Source: Ampelocalamus luodianensis (taxonomy: Eukaryota > Streptophyta > Magnoliopsida > Poales > Poaceae). Taken from it: 64,000 nt of DNA. Numbering within the stretch: the first letter of the stretch is position 1; every line of letters starts with the position of its first letter. Both the position numbers and the translations under genes were made by a program. The stretch is from contig CM070640.1 in NCBI GenBank assembly GCA_036346255.1, positions 37,195,238 through 37,259,237 on the forward strand. Direction: 5' to 3'. The notes beneath the pieces were generated by a model. It ran no database searches. It worked only from the letters and a program-made list of their open reading frames with translations, and was not told the DNA's origin. Below, piece by piece: positions 20,885 to 31,734 of this stretch.

Positions 20885-21970
20885 CTAATCACGCAGACCA
20901 AATCGTCGCATTACGCGCCGCCACGCGAAGGCTCCACCATATGTGAGAACACCGGATGGCGTGTCGTTCTACGCGAAGACGCCCAGACGCATTGCACGGA
21001 CAGCCGCGCGCGCCACGCCGAGCAGAAACCGAGGATGCCATACACACCGATGATGTCGCCTCGTGTAACGACTCAAACTCGTTGTGGTACAACGAGTAGC
21101 ACCTCGCCGGTCTTGCGCCGCCCAACGTAGACGGGCACCATCCACCGTAAGCCCATGGTGGGCGCGTCTCACGGCCATGTGGGGTCCGACTAAAGGGCAC
21201 GGTGCACCGATTTCTATGGTCGGCCGCCCAGGGAAGTGCTCCCAACTCCACACCGCAGAGCACGTAGCGACGGCCAGTTGGTAGCGGTGCTCTCAGTGCG
21301 CGGCGTCCACACAACCCCAGTATGTGGCGCAAAGGACGGGTGATCCCCAACTATATTGAGGCATCGCCCGGTCCGCGTCAACCAAAGACTCGGCGATGGG
21401 GATGAAGTCGGGTTCAAAACATCCCCTTTGATGTTGGAAACATGACCCAACCAAAGAGTCAGAGAATGTAAGCAACGAGGCACGCCCTAACGACTCGCGG
21501 TGCACCTCCGACATTTCTGAAATGCTCAACCAAGTCCGGACGCCACGTGCACCCTCCGGATAGATTGGCCAAAGCGTTGCTTGGCTGGCCTTCCATCCGC
21601 ACGGAGGGCTCGGAACAAGCGGCACACCTCGGATCGGGAGACCGGTCAGAACGACACGCCCCGTAGGATGACCGTCATCTCACCCCACCGGTGGAAGGTG
21701 TGCGCCTCGGCCTCCACCGCCGACAAGTGCGAGCGAAAGCTACCGCCGAGGGTGAACCGCGTCCGACGAGACCATCCTCGCAAAGGGCAACAAGCCCGTC
21801 GCGGAGGATCGGACGTAACGATCGCCCAGCGCCACTGGCCCCTCCCGCCCGGCGCCGGGGTGGAGGGCCATCCGCGTCGGGCGAGCCACAGCTTGTACCT
21901 GGTCCTCATCGTAGAATGGTTCCAGAGAGTCTGCATGCACATGCCCGGCAACACATGCATAGAGAACATT
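20885..21970 (-). pseudogene. Plant mobile domain (PMD/aminotransferase-like) gene, degenerate
   Basis: Minus-strand frames give the recognisable order of a PMD protein. First an N-terminal LEPFYDEDQ and GLLPFARM region, then AEAHTFH(R)WGEMTVIL (the HTFHLPCGEMT motif), and SLVDADRAMPQYSWGSPVLCATYWG (PYSWG motif; plus strand about 21318-21390). It continues with SWEHFPGRPTIEI and finally HMVEPSRGGA. Frameshifts break it into at least four pieces. PMD genes are known passengers of some plant MULE and gypsy elements; host relatives (MAIN/MAIL1) act in transposon silencing and genome stability. Here it is tail to tail with the truncated transposase. Confidence 0.75.
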
Positions 21971-22869
21971 AGTCAGAATATGGCTAATGAACATAAATTA
22001 TTGTAAATTAATTCCAATTCCAAAATTTTTTGTGGTAGTAACAAGTTTCAAACCTTGTGCATGTTCTTAGCCATAGTGCATGTTCTAAGCCATAGTGCAT
22101 GTTGTAAGCTATAGTGCATGTTCTGCTAAAGTACAATAAAAAAGGAAACCAACACAATTCTAAGCCATAGTGCATGTTCTGCTAACACCGAGTTAAAAAT
22201 TTAAAATTTTACGGTCAGGTTCCTCATACTAACACTAACCCTAACAACAATAAGTCTACTAAGTACACTAATTGAAAAGACAAGGCTTTGCTAAGTCTGC
22301 TAACACTCTGCCTCCTCAGTTTCGTTTCAATTCTAAGTCTGCTAACACTCTATTTCAATTTTGTTTAACGACCTCCAAATATTTTAATATTTTACAGTCA
22401 GGCTCCTCACACTATGTAAATCACCGAGTTAAAATTTACAACACTAACAACAATAAGTCTGCTAAGTCAACTAATTACGGGCTAATCGCGTTGCTAACTA
22501 CTAAGTATTCTAATTACGTGCTAATCACACTAAATCTTCCAATTTTATGTTCGAACACTAAGTCAAAATACACTGACTACATAACTATAACTACTTAGTT
22601 TCTACAATAACAAACTACAATTCATCTAATCACATTCTAATCACATTGCTAAACCTACCTAAACCTATAGCCGAATGCGAATGACACTTACCTTTCTAGG
22701 TGCTCGACGATTTCAACTTCTCTCCGTTGGCTTCTCCTTCTCTCGCCACGAGCTCGGTCAAGATATGAAGTGAACTACTAAAAGAACGAATGAGCCACTA
22801 CGAATGCATCCCGCTTAGCTCTCTCCTCCACCGCTCTTAAAGAGAATCGTTACCCCGCGCGCAAATTAA
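21971..22869. other. MULE internal non-coding DNA, PMD promoter side
   Basis: AT-rich with a short repeated phrase ('agccatagtgcatgttct', four copies at 22069-22171; 'ctaagtctgctaac' repeats at 22290-22460). On the minus strand 22690-22860 looks like a leader: CT-rich stretch, then 'gaaag|gtaagtg', a good splice donor, consistent with a PMD gene promoter at this end. Confidence 0.45.
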
Positions 22870-23255
22870 GCCATAAATTTCGGCGCACAATTTGAGACAA
22901 GAGACAAGAGGTGACGGATCGATGCTTTCAGCGGAAATTGTAGGAAGTGAGGGCCTCCTTTGCATCTTTTAATAATCAACACATGGCCAGGGCCTAGTTC
23001 AAATGTGTGAACAATCAACACCTGGAGGGAGGGAGAGCCTTCTGCAAATGGTTCAAATATGTGAACAATCAACACATGTTGCAAATAGAGGGATGGAGGG
23101 CCTGCTGCAAATGGAGGGAGGAAGTGCCTCCTGCAAATGAAGGGCACTCATTCAAATCTTTGCTATCAACACATATTAGAATGACACAATCATATCGATT
23201 AGCTTTGCTATCAACACATATTAGAATGACACAATCATATCGATTAGCAATATAA
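22870..23255. repeat. Short tandem duplications inside the MULE
   Basis: Two systems are present: a degenerate unit containing 'tgtgaacaatcaacac' and 'gggagggcctcctgcaaatg' (22930-23140), and an exact 45-bp period duplication beginning 'tgctatcaacacatattaga' at 23161 and 23206. Confidence 0.7.
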
Positions 23256-23294
23256 AATCTAAACAAATAAAATTATACAAAATTTATACAAACA

Positions 23295-24085
23295 AATAAA
23301 ATTTCAGTAGACTACACAAAAAAATTCATAATTTTTTTAACTCATTTTTATATTTTAAAATTACCACAAATTTTTCCTAACCCTAATTATCCCTATCACT
23401 AATTAACTTCTCTAACCTAACCTAACCTAACCTAACCTCTATAACCTAACCTAACCGACACGTGGAGGGGCGGCGCAGTCGACCGCGCCGGGAGCGATGG
23501 GCGGCGCAGCTCACCCCGCGCCGGGACAAGTGGAGTCGGCGGCGTGTCCGCACGGGGAGGGTCGCGCAGCTCAGCGCAGGGAGCGGCACGTGGCGGCGGC
23601 GCCGGCGACCGGGAGGCGGGAGTGGCGGCGCGTGGAGGCCGGCGCAGGTGAGCTGCGCCGGGAGTAGCGCGCGCGGGGCGGCGCGTGGAGGCGGCGCGTG
23701 TCCGCACGGGGAGGGTCGGCGCGGGCTCGGCGCAGGGAGCGGCACGTGGCGGCGGCAAGGCTGGCGACCGGGAGCGGCGGGCGGCACGTGGAGGAGCGGC
23801 GCAGGTGAACTGCGCTGGGGCGCATCGCGGCGCACGTGGAGGCGGCGGCGCGCCGACGTGGCGGAGGCGAGGTGGCGGGCGGGCGCGCGACGTGGCGGGG
23901 GCGTGAGGGCGGGCGCGGAGTGACTGGCGTGAACAGCAGCGGGCGTGGAGTGAGCCTGCGCCCACGGCGCACGTGTCACACGCTAAAAGCGGGCGCGGGC
24001 TCACCGTGCGCCCAACGTGCTATTTTTGTAAATACGTTTTGAAAGTTGTCATACATGTAATTACGCTTCAGAAAATGACCGTATC
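23295..24085. repeat. Right inverted end of the MULE, with expanded GC block
   Basis: In reverse complement it repeats the order of the left end. Five to seven CCTAA/ACCTA-type units lie at 23395-23455. The GC block 23457-24020 contains an internal duplication of about 150 bp spacing ('gtgtccgcacggggagggtc' near 23546 and 23698; 'gcagggagcggcacgtggcg' after each). The long arginine/proline-rich ORFs here are compositional artefacts. Confidence 0.65.
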
Positions 24086-24560
24086 GGCAAAAAATTCCAC
24101 AGATTGAGGGCCAATACGACTGGATTGGATGGCGTAGCTGGATTAGCAAACAACTCGGTTGATTTGGCAGAAAAGGTGTTGGTTTCGGCTTCCTGTGACA
24201 ACACGGCGGCAGGTTCCGAAGGCATGACTGAATAAGAGTTGTAATCACATAGGTTATCAGATTTCCTTGTTTTCTTTTTGTTTCCAGAGATAGGTTAGCT
24301 AGCATTGCTATATAAGAGTTATACATTGTAATTCAAGGGATATACAGGAATTTATCTCTTCAAACTCAATTTTTCTATCTTCAATTCTGCTTTCGGAACC
24401 CTTCTTCCTACGTCTCCTCCTCTGAACTTCACGACGGATCGATCGTTGATCACGACAATCGCTCTGGGCGACCTCCGGCCGCACATAGCTACAACCTGCG
24501 GTCTCGAGACCGAGCCCGTGACACGGGCCATGACCTGTTGCAAAGAAACCACTCTCTCAA
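24086..24560 (+). repeat. LTR- or promoter-like segment, unidentified
   Basis: Contains 'gctatataagagttatac' (about 24309) followed by a transcribed-looking CT-rich leader 'cttcttcctacgtctcctcc' and CG-rich sequence ending 'gagcccgtgacacggg'. This resembles the U3-R-U5 layout of a plant LTR, but the ends and a target duplication were not found. Confidence 0.35.
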
Positions 24561-25456
24561 CCAATTGAGGAAATCAACAGACTTTTCAAAATCACCTTGG
24601 CAAAGTTCACTAGATTTAATCCAGCTAAAAAGTGTACGTAGATAAAACCGGACACCTCACCAAAGTTAAAAGGCATGGGTAATTACTCCCTTCTTCCAGG
24701 ATGTATCATTTGTTTGCTTCAAGAAGCTCATTTCCTTACAGGCTTACATGCTTCTTATTTACTCTTGTGTTTGATTTTGTTATCTGTTCTACATTTAGAA
24801 GTGATTTAATCAGATAAGTCCAATTTTGTAGGCTCCTAGAAGACAGAATTAATTTCTGAGAGTTGCTCGTCATGGAGGTATCTCTATAGTAGTTAATTCG
24901 TTTAAAGTTTAAAATGTGGACATAACAATGAAATGGATTTATCTAGAAAAAAAAAAAAATGGTATTCTGGAAAAAACTGTGAACCGATTTTTTGTTACTC
25001 TGAAAAATAAATGGTGGCCAAAATTTTGTTATTCTAAAAAAATCAATTCTGAAAAAAAAAAGGATCCCATCCCTACTTGGCCTAACTTGCTCTTGTGGCC
25101 ACGCACTCTCATCAATCCAACAATTGGCCCATGCACATTCAACACTCTTCCATAGTTTGATTTTAGAAGAAACACATTGATAGAGCTAAATGGGTATATT
25201 GACAGCAACAAATATATTTTGTAGGGTATACTGGTTCTCCACATTGATTTGACAGATATATCCAGCTAGAGGTATGATTATCTGATGAATGACATTGGGG
25301 TGCTTTTCGCAAACAGAGCAGAACACCATTACAGACGTGTTCCTGTCATGAGCAATGAACAAGGGGGCACGTAATATCTTTAGACCTGGACTAATCTCCT
25401 TCAGTTCAGCTTCTGATTAACCAGACAGATGGGTACTTTAACTGCCATCAGAGATG
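24561..25456. other. Non-coding spacer
   Basis: AT-rich, with several A-runs (24948-24959, 25051-25060). No ORF or repeat worth reporting. Confidence 0.4.
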
Positions 25457-25461
25457 GTGCA

Positions 25462-25834
25462 TGATGAATAAGTCTCTGTACTGTGGTCTTTGTGGCATCT
25501 TGGACTAGCACTTTGGACTAGCTTTAGGACTAGCTTTAGCATCTTAGAGAACAGCATCTAGGACAGGCTGTTAGCATCTTAGAGGACAGCATCTAGGACA
25601 GGTTATTAGCATCTTAGAGGACAGCATCTAGGATAGGTTGTTAGCATCTTAGACTAGCATCTTGGCATATGCTTGGCTGATTAGCAGCCTATAAATATGT
25701 ATCCCCAACCCTCAAAGTTGGCATGGCATTGTGAAGAGAAATAAACCAAGAAAAATTTGCCCTATCTCCAAGTGTCATCCTCTCCACGAGTAAGGATCTT
25801 GCTATCACCAAGAGCAAGAGTCCAGCGTGTAACA
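25462..25834 (+). repeat. Copia copy 2, 5' LTR
   Basis: 373 bp with four copies of a 'ttagcatcttagaggacagcatctaggacagg' type unit of about 40 bp in U3 and a 'tataaatatgtatcc' TATA region at 25691-25705. Confidence 0.85.
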
Positions 25835-26008
25835 AGTGGTATCGAGCTATACTATCCTCGTAGCTTTGAGCATCTCCCGCTCATCTCCTTCTCCGCCTCG
25901 CAGCAGCCCAATGCAGTGCAAAGCAGCTCCGGCCGCCCACGCCACTCCTCTCCGAGACGGACAAGCTCGTCGGCAGCCCTCTCCACGCAACACCCCTAGT
26001 AGCGCGCC

Positions 26009-27790
26009 ATGTCCGCAGGCGCTCGGCGCCGGCCGCCTCGAGCACGCGGCGTCAGCGGACGGCCGAGCTCGCCGCGGCAAAGCAGCGCGAGCGAGCGGCG
26101 GCAGAGACCGCTGCAGCGGCGGAAAGGGCGTCGAGGCTGGCAGCGGCGGAGCTGGCAGCAGCCAGGGCAGAGGTGGAAGCAGCGGCGGCGGCAGATGCAG
26201 CGCGTGCGGCAACAGCGGAGGTCGAGGCTCTGCGCGGCAGCGTCAGTAGCTCCATTTCCGCTGACGATAGCGTCGATCAGAACTTTGACCACGGGCGAGG
26301 GAGCCACAGCGAGAGCGGCGCGCGCAATGGCGCGCCGCGACGCCCACGAGCTTGGCGGCGATCGCATGACGCGGTCGCGCTGGTGGCGCTCCTGGAGGAG
26401 GCGCGCATGGCGGTGACGCTCTTGGAGGAGGCGCGCACGGCGGTGGCGCTCTTGGAGGAGGCGCGCACGGCGGTGGCGCTCCTGGAGGAGGCGCGCTCGG
26501 CGGTGGCGCTCCTGGAAGAGGCGCGCCGCGACAACGGCGGCAGACGGTCGATAGAGAGCGGCCTTCACGTGCGGCGTGGCTCTCTCCCGGACGGCATCGT
26601 GGTTACCACGAGTTCCGTGTCGTTGTCGTGGACGCCGCCCGGCGGTGGGTGGCCTACCCTCACCAAGGCCAACTACGTCGAGTGGGCCGCGGTGATGAAG
26701 GTGAGGCTCCAGGTGCGGCACATGTTGGATGCGATGCACGCGACGCCGACTACAACCAGATCGACGGCGCCGATGCTCTCATCGCCGCAGCCCCGCCCGA
26801 GATGCGCTCGCTCTCCAACAAGCGGTCGCCAGGAGGCTTGGGACGCCATCGCCGCCAAGATCGGCGGCGATCGCGCCGCAAGTCCACACCGCAGCACTTC
26901 GCGCGAGTGGGAGAATCGGCCTTCAAGCGGTGAGGACGTCGATGACTTTGCTCTCGCCTCAACACTCGCTGCGGCCGTGCGCCGGCGATGACACCTACGG
27001 CGAGAGAGAGCGTGGAAAAGCTCTTTCGCGCATCCCCGAGAAGTACAAGCGGATGGCTCACTCGATCCGGGTCTCTGCTGGACCTCTCACGATGTCGATC
27101 GAGGAGGCGATAGGTCGCCTCAAGGTTGTTGACAGCGATGAGCCACAGCGTCTCTCGGGACCCGTCACCATTGGCGGGAAGCTCCTCCTCACTCAGGAGC
27201 AGTGGGCTGCCGGCCAGGTGACAGGAAGAAGGGGAGCCTTCTTCCACGACAGCGCCACAAGCGTGGCAAGCGCAAGTCAAGCGCAAAGACGCCGAGCATG
27301 GGCGCGAGGACGTCGAGGGTGATGACCATGGAGGCGCCAAGGGCGGCGCCGCTGGCAAGCAAGAGCCGGCATGAGACAACTCTTGCTACAACTGCGGCAA
27401 GCTTGGTCATTGGGCCAAGGATTGTCGACAGCCACGACGCGCCGGCCCACGTTGTGCAAAGGAGGAGGATGAGTAGCGGCTCGCTCATTGCTCAGCGAGC
27501 ATCGACCACTACCTCGGCACCGCCGCAACGGCTCTCCTCCACCTTGACGAGCCAAAAGCACACACCCTCCTCGGCGACAGTTCCGGCAACGACAAGACTG
27601 ACGGGTGGTGCCTCGACACCGGCGCCACCCATCACATGACCGGTCGACGGGATTTCTTCGCCGAGCTTGACTCTAGCGCCCGAGGCTCCGCTGTTCTGGG
27701 ACGCCCGCGTGGAAATCAAGGACGCCGGCTCCGTCATCTTCACCACCGATCGGGATGGCTCAACCTTCCCACAAGACGACGCACAAGACT
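26009..27790 (+). pseudogene. Copia gag (UBN2-type) and truncated protease, copy 2
   Basis: From the ATG at 26009, frames alternate through an Ala/Arg/Glu-rich N-terminal region and a 10-residue repeat. The UBN2 core follows (TKANYVEWAAVMKVRLQVRH near 26660; EKYKRMAHSIR near 27040; MSIEEAIGRLKVVDSDEP near 27090). A zinc-knuckle region lies near 27380, then the protease start (GATHHMTGRRDFFAELDSS near 27620) and VEIKDAGSVIFTTDRDGS. At least five frameshifts are needed. The protease is cut after about 60 residues. Function in the intact family would be particle assembly. Confidence 0.75.
26385..26530 (+). repeat. Coding minisatellite in gag, 30-bp unit
   Basis: Five direct copies of a unit encoding LLEEARTAVA (variants ARMAVT, ARSAVA). 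The period is exactly 30 bp, so frame is preserved. A related but frameshifted array is present in copies 1 (around 18000-18100) and 3 (around 32930-33060). Confidence 0.8.
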
Positions 27791-27801
27791 TAGGGGGAGA
27801 A

Positions 27802-28130
27802 TGATGAATAAGTCTCTGTACCGTGGTCTTTGTGGCATCTTGGACTAGCACCTTGGACTAGCTTTAGCATCTTAGAGGACAACATCTAGGACAGGTTGTT
27901 AGCATCTTAGAGGACAAAGATCTAGGGCAAAGTTGTTAGCATCTTAGACTAGCATCTTGGCATATGCTTGGTGATTAGCGACTTATAAATATGTATCCCC
28001 AATCCCTCAGGTTGGCATGGCATTGTGAAGAGAAATAAACCAAGAAAAATTTGCCCCATCTCCAAGTGTCATCCTCTCCATGAGAGTAAGGATCTTGCTA
28101 TCACCAAGAGCAAGAGTCCAGCGTGTAACA
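27802..28130 (+). repeat. Copia copy 2, 3' LTR
   Basis: 329 bp; it lacks one or two of the U3 repeat units found in the 5' LTR. Confidence 0.85.
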
Positions 28131-28135
28131 GTGCA

Positions 28136-28514
28136 GAGCAGTGGTTTCACTTTGATGCCCCCTTCTGAACACCTACATTCAGAAGCCACCATGTACCTGC
28201 AGTTGAGCTACACGAGCCTAATCCCAAACTGGTACAGTAATTTTTATACTTCAAAAGTACGGAATGATGGCAAGACTTGTGTTTTGCAGTATTTTAGCTT
28301 GCACACTAGGTTCAACCTGTTCTAGCATGTCACTTAATGTCCCTGAACTACATGTTCTTGTTATACAAGTAGGATCACTTCCCTCAATCATTTTCATCAT
28401 TTAGTGATGTAACTTGTACTAAATAGTTCACTCGAACATATCTTTTGAGAGGACTAAACTTGAACATATGGTTCTACTTAAATCTGTAAACTTGAAAGCT
28501 AATGCGTATGTCCC
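28136..28514. other. Spacer between two retroelements
   Basis: No gene seen. The last five bases (GTCCC, 28510-28514) also occur directly inside the LTR that follows (30126-30130), discussed in the findings. Confidence 0.4.
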
Positions 28515-30125
28515 TGTTGTAAATATGGCAGTTTTAGCAAACATTCTGAATTAATTCCAGCATAATTAACAGTAAATAAAGCATAATTCCTTCAAAATTT
28601 AAATGACACAATTACCATACACACATGTGAATTCTCTAAGTCATTTAAACAGAATAATATGCTCAACACATAGATCATGTGTACAATCAAAATCAGCATA
28701 ATGCTAATATTTAAAAAGATTGTTTATTGCTCTCAGAAAGCTAGTTGCACAATATATAATCTTGGCCATCGCAACACTTTAGATACTCTTCACAAATTGG
28801 ATAAGATAACTAGAAATCAGACTGTGAGCTCTAAATAATGTTTTACTAATCTGACAAAATTAATCCCATGCACAATAGTCAAAACTTATACTTTTGTCAA
28901 CAGAAGATCATCAAAGGGTCACAGAAATCACTACTTTAGTCTATAAGCCAACAGATCACAAATAAACTCACAGAAAATCACAGTGTTCAGATCTAAGCCT
29001 TTCGGCTAACAAAAGAACAAACATGATTACTATCCAAGTTATTCAGTTTAAGAACCACAGAAAGTAACAGAATCACCAGAGATAATATGACAGTAGCAAG
29101 CAAATTATTAGAGCTCAAGACTGAACTAGTTATCATAACAATTTCAGTACAAGACTATCATCATCACAGAGCATTCAACTCGAGCCCACCACATCACTTT
29201 GCAATATATTTCAGTAGCAGTATCAAAACAAATACAGTATGAAACTCTGACTAGAACATATCATATGCAAAGAGGTAATTAAATTGGAATGCTGTGATAC
29301 TCACAAAGCAGATGTCAATCAAAGCTACTGAGATGAACCGAGCAAGGCACGTCCAAAGACGTCGTCTCAGAAAACCAAGCGCCTCGTTGTACCGCACAAA
29401 ATAGACGAGGTTGATGGAGATATAATGTCGATCTTCACAATTCGGGACAAACCGAAGAACGAAGCTGAGGTACAGGAGTATGCCGCACAAGACCAACAAG
29501 TATGCACTGGCCGAGTGCACCTCACCACCAAGCACCAAAACCGAACCGATGGCTTCTTCCCCCTCAAGGTCAAGCCAAAGCCGACCACAAGAACTCTAAT
29601 CGCACTACACCGAGGCTCCCTTCGAGTACCCACACACAGAGTATGGCACAAGAAGGAAACCGACCGGATGTGCACAATAGAAAGATCAAGATTTCACCAC
29701 CGACGGCGTAAAGGCAAATACGACAACACAAGAACTCCAAATCCCCTCAAAACCGAAGCCAAAATCAGAGGAGAAGAAGCAATCACTTAAAAGGGGAAAA
29801 CCTGTTGTTTTTTATTCTCTACCAAAAAAGAGAGTTGAAGCCCAAAATTAAAAGGAGAGAAAGAGCCGAGAGGAGGCAGCACAACTACAATGAATGGCTT
29901 GCGCCCAGACCGCCTGTGCCTCCAGCACCGCCCGAGTCTTCCGCCCGCATGAGCGCCGCTCGGTAGAGCTCCACAACTGGCCGCAGAGAAGATAGGGCTG
30001 GAGACGAAGTCTCCAACCTTATCTCTCCCTCTTTTGACCGACATGTGGGCCCCACAACAATTTCTTTCCCTTTTCATTTCTTTTCTCGAATTGAGGAATT
30101 ACTAAAATACCCTCAAGAACCAACA
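28515..30125 (-). repeat. Copia B 3' LTR (about 1.6 kb)
   Basis: Ends TGTTG/CAACA. It shares long stretches with element A's 3' LTR (for example plus 29240-30125 against 41300-40417 in reverse complement). The purine tract GGTGGGGAC abuts it at 30126-30134 (minus strand). Confidence 0.7.
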
Positions 30126-30390
30126 GTCCCCACCAATTTATCAATTTGATAAAAGATGCTAAAAGTCTTGTTTAATATGCATCTGTTCGACGATGGGTAT
30201 CTTTCGAGTTTGAACCCAAAGCCTAGCAACAAGGACTAAGACTCTGCACAAACAATCCAATGCCTTGGTGTGAGAATTTTCGCCCAAGTTACATTTTGTA
30301 CTGGGCAGCTTGTCCTTTTTCCTCTCGGGTTGGGACGTTACGGTCATGTCCCTGTATCTAGCTCATGAGTACTTAAGGAAGTATACCCTT

Positions 30391-30625
30391 ATCCAAGGAT
30401 CACGTAATCGCACAAAGATGTTTCCGTTGGTCGCCAGAACGAATCGCCCGATTACGTAAATCCCGCTTTTTCCAGATGAAATTCGATCGAATTTACTTAA
30501 AATTCGTCCAAAAATCGAAATTTGAATTTTGAATTGGCTAAACCGGACATTGTAGTTCCGGTTTTTGTTTCCTGATCCTCCCGAGTTTGGCGTGATTCTG
30601 CCGGGATTTTAATCCCTGCCCTATC
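30391..30625. mobile_element. Insert of about 230 bp in copia B, absent from A
   Basis: Alignment by eye with element A (gap at about 40137) shows an extra block here between 'aggaagtataccc' and 'tgccctatcttcc'. It has mirror-like 'aaatcgaaatttgaattttgaatt' and ccggttttt motifs like those at 9860-10060. Its ends are not clear, and it could instead be a deletion in A. Confidence 0.4.
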
Positions 30626-30859
30626 TTCCTTTGATCGTGACCTCACAATCATACTCAAGTAGGTGAATTCTTCAGGGACTCCTGTAGGACGATTCCCGAT
30701 GCCATATAAGTCTCGAATTCATTAAGAGCTATTGCTCAACATCCCATACAGAAAGAGCATTGCAGCTTATAGGATCCTTTAGATATGCTCTACAATTCCA
30801 CACAGTTTGTTGTCCTAAAGCCTAGTTCACGGGATCTCCGATCTACTAGGATAGGTTAC

Positions 30860-31282
30860 CACCAATGTGAGCCTTTACATGGGTATGAGCTCCATTCCCT
30901 TTGATGCTGCAAGGATGACCTTCTGTGCCAATCCTTTGGTGAAAGGATCTGCCATGTTCCTTTTAGACTGGATGTATTCTACAGTAAGTACACTCGTCTC
31001 TCTGGCATGTCTTACCGGCTTAAGTCGCTTTTTTATATGTTTTGAGGACTCCATATTGTCCTTCCTACTCTTCGCTTTAACTAGAACGGTTTGATTATCT
31101 CAATAGGTTAATACTGTTGGAATTGGTTTTTCCAACACAGGTAGGTCAGAAGGGAGTTCTCTAATCCAGTCTGCTTCTACAACTGCTAAGTCTAGAGCTA
31201 CCAGCTCAACCTCCATGGTGGACCGTGTAAGGATAGTCTGTTTAGAAGACTTCCACGAAATAGCCCCACCTTCTAGAGTGAA
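30860..31282 (-). pseudogene. Copia B RNase H C-terminus
   Basis: Minus strand: GGAISWKSSKQTILTRST, then MEVELVALDLAVVEADW, DNQTVLVKAKS and finally NMADPFTKGLAQKVILAASK with a stop near 30885. One in-frame stop (position of the CDN motif) is present. This is the standard end of a copia polyprotein. It is split from the rest by copia copy 3. Confidence 0.75.
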
Positions 31283-31657
31283 TGTTAGTCGCTCGCTGGA
31301 CTCTTACTATTGGTGATAGCAAGATCCTTACTCTCATGGAGAGGATGACACTTGGAGATGAGACAAATTTCTCTCTTGTATATTTCTCTTCACAATGCCA
31401 TGCCAACCTGAGGGGTTGGGGATACATATTTATAGGGCTAACCAGCCAAGCATATGCCAAGCATATGCTAGTCTAAGATGCTCTGTCCTAGATGCTCTGT
31501 CTAGATGTCAGGTCCTAGATGCTCTGTCCTAGATGCTCTGTCCTCTAAAGCTAGTCCTAAAGCTAGTCCAAGATGCTCTGTCCAAAGAGATGCTAACCGC
31601 TACCAAGGATGCTGTCCTTGAAGGGCGGCAAAAGCCAACACAGAGACTTATCCATCA
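31283..31657 (-). repeat. Copia copy 3, 3' LTR
   Basis: 375 bp; carries extra 'tcctagatgctctg' units compared with its partner. Confidence 0.85.
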
Positions 31658-31734
31658 ATCTCCCCCTAAGTTTTGTGTGTCTCCTTGGAGGAATCTGAGC
31701 CATCCCGATCCTAGAGCAGAGCGTCGTCCTTGAT

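Larger units (their letters stand above)
10312..24085 (+). mobile_element. Mutator-like element (MULE) with PMD cargo, interrupted by gypsy
   Basis: The element is bounded by long inverted ends: GATACGGTCACTTTTC at the left and, in reverse complement, GATACGGTCATTTTCTG at the right. On both sides these are followed by CGTATTT, a GC-rich segment, telomere-like CCTAA/TTAGG repeats and an AT-rich segment. Inside are a MuDR-type transposase gene on the plus strand and a PMD-family gene on the minus strand. Without the inserted gypsy it would be about 6.0 kb. No 9-bp target duplication was found at the inferred ends, so the exact termini are uncertain by a few bases. Confidence 0.75.
25462..28130 (+). 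mobile_element. Gag-only Ty1/copia element, copy 2
   Basis: LTRs at 25462-25834 and 27802-28130 run TGATGAATAAG to GCGTGTAACA, with a perfect GTGCA duplication (25457-25461, 28131-28135). The primer-binding site is TGGTATCGAGC at 25837-25847 and the purine tract CTTAGGGGGAGA at 27789-27800. The internal region encodes gag and only the beginning of the protease, then goes straight to the purine tract. LTR sequence differs from copies 1 and 3 in U3 but shares the end and the internal plan, so it belongs to a related subfamily. Confidence 0.85.

Noticed and set aside
23432..24004. ORFs of 130-190 codons in the right MULE end
   Set aside because: GC-rich repeat with compositional open frames on both strands.
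10303..24094. 9-bp target duplication for the MULE
   Set aside because: Sequences outside the inferred ends do not match at any offset I tried.
26009..27322. Minus-strand ORFs overlapping gag of copia copy 2
   Set aside because: Antisense shadows; the plus-strand frames carry the UBN2 and zinc-knuckle motifs.
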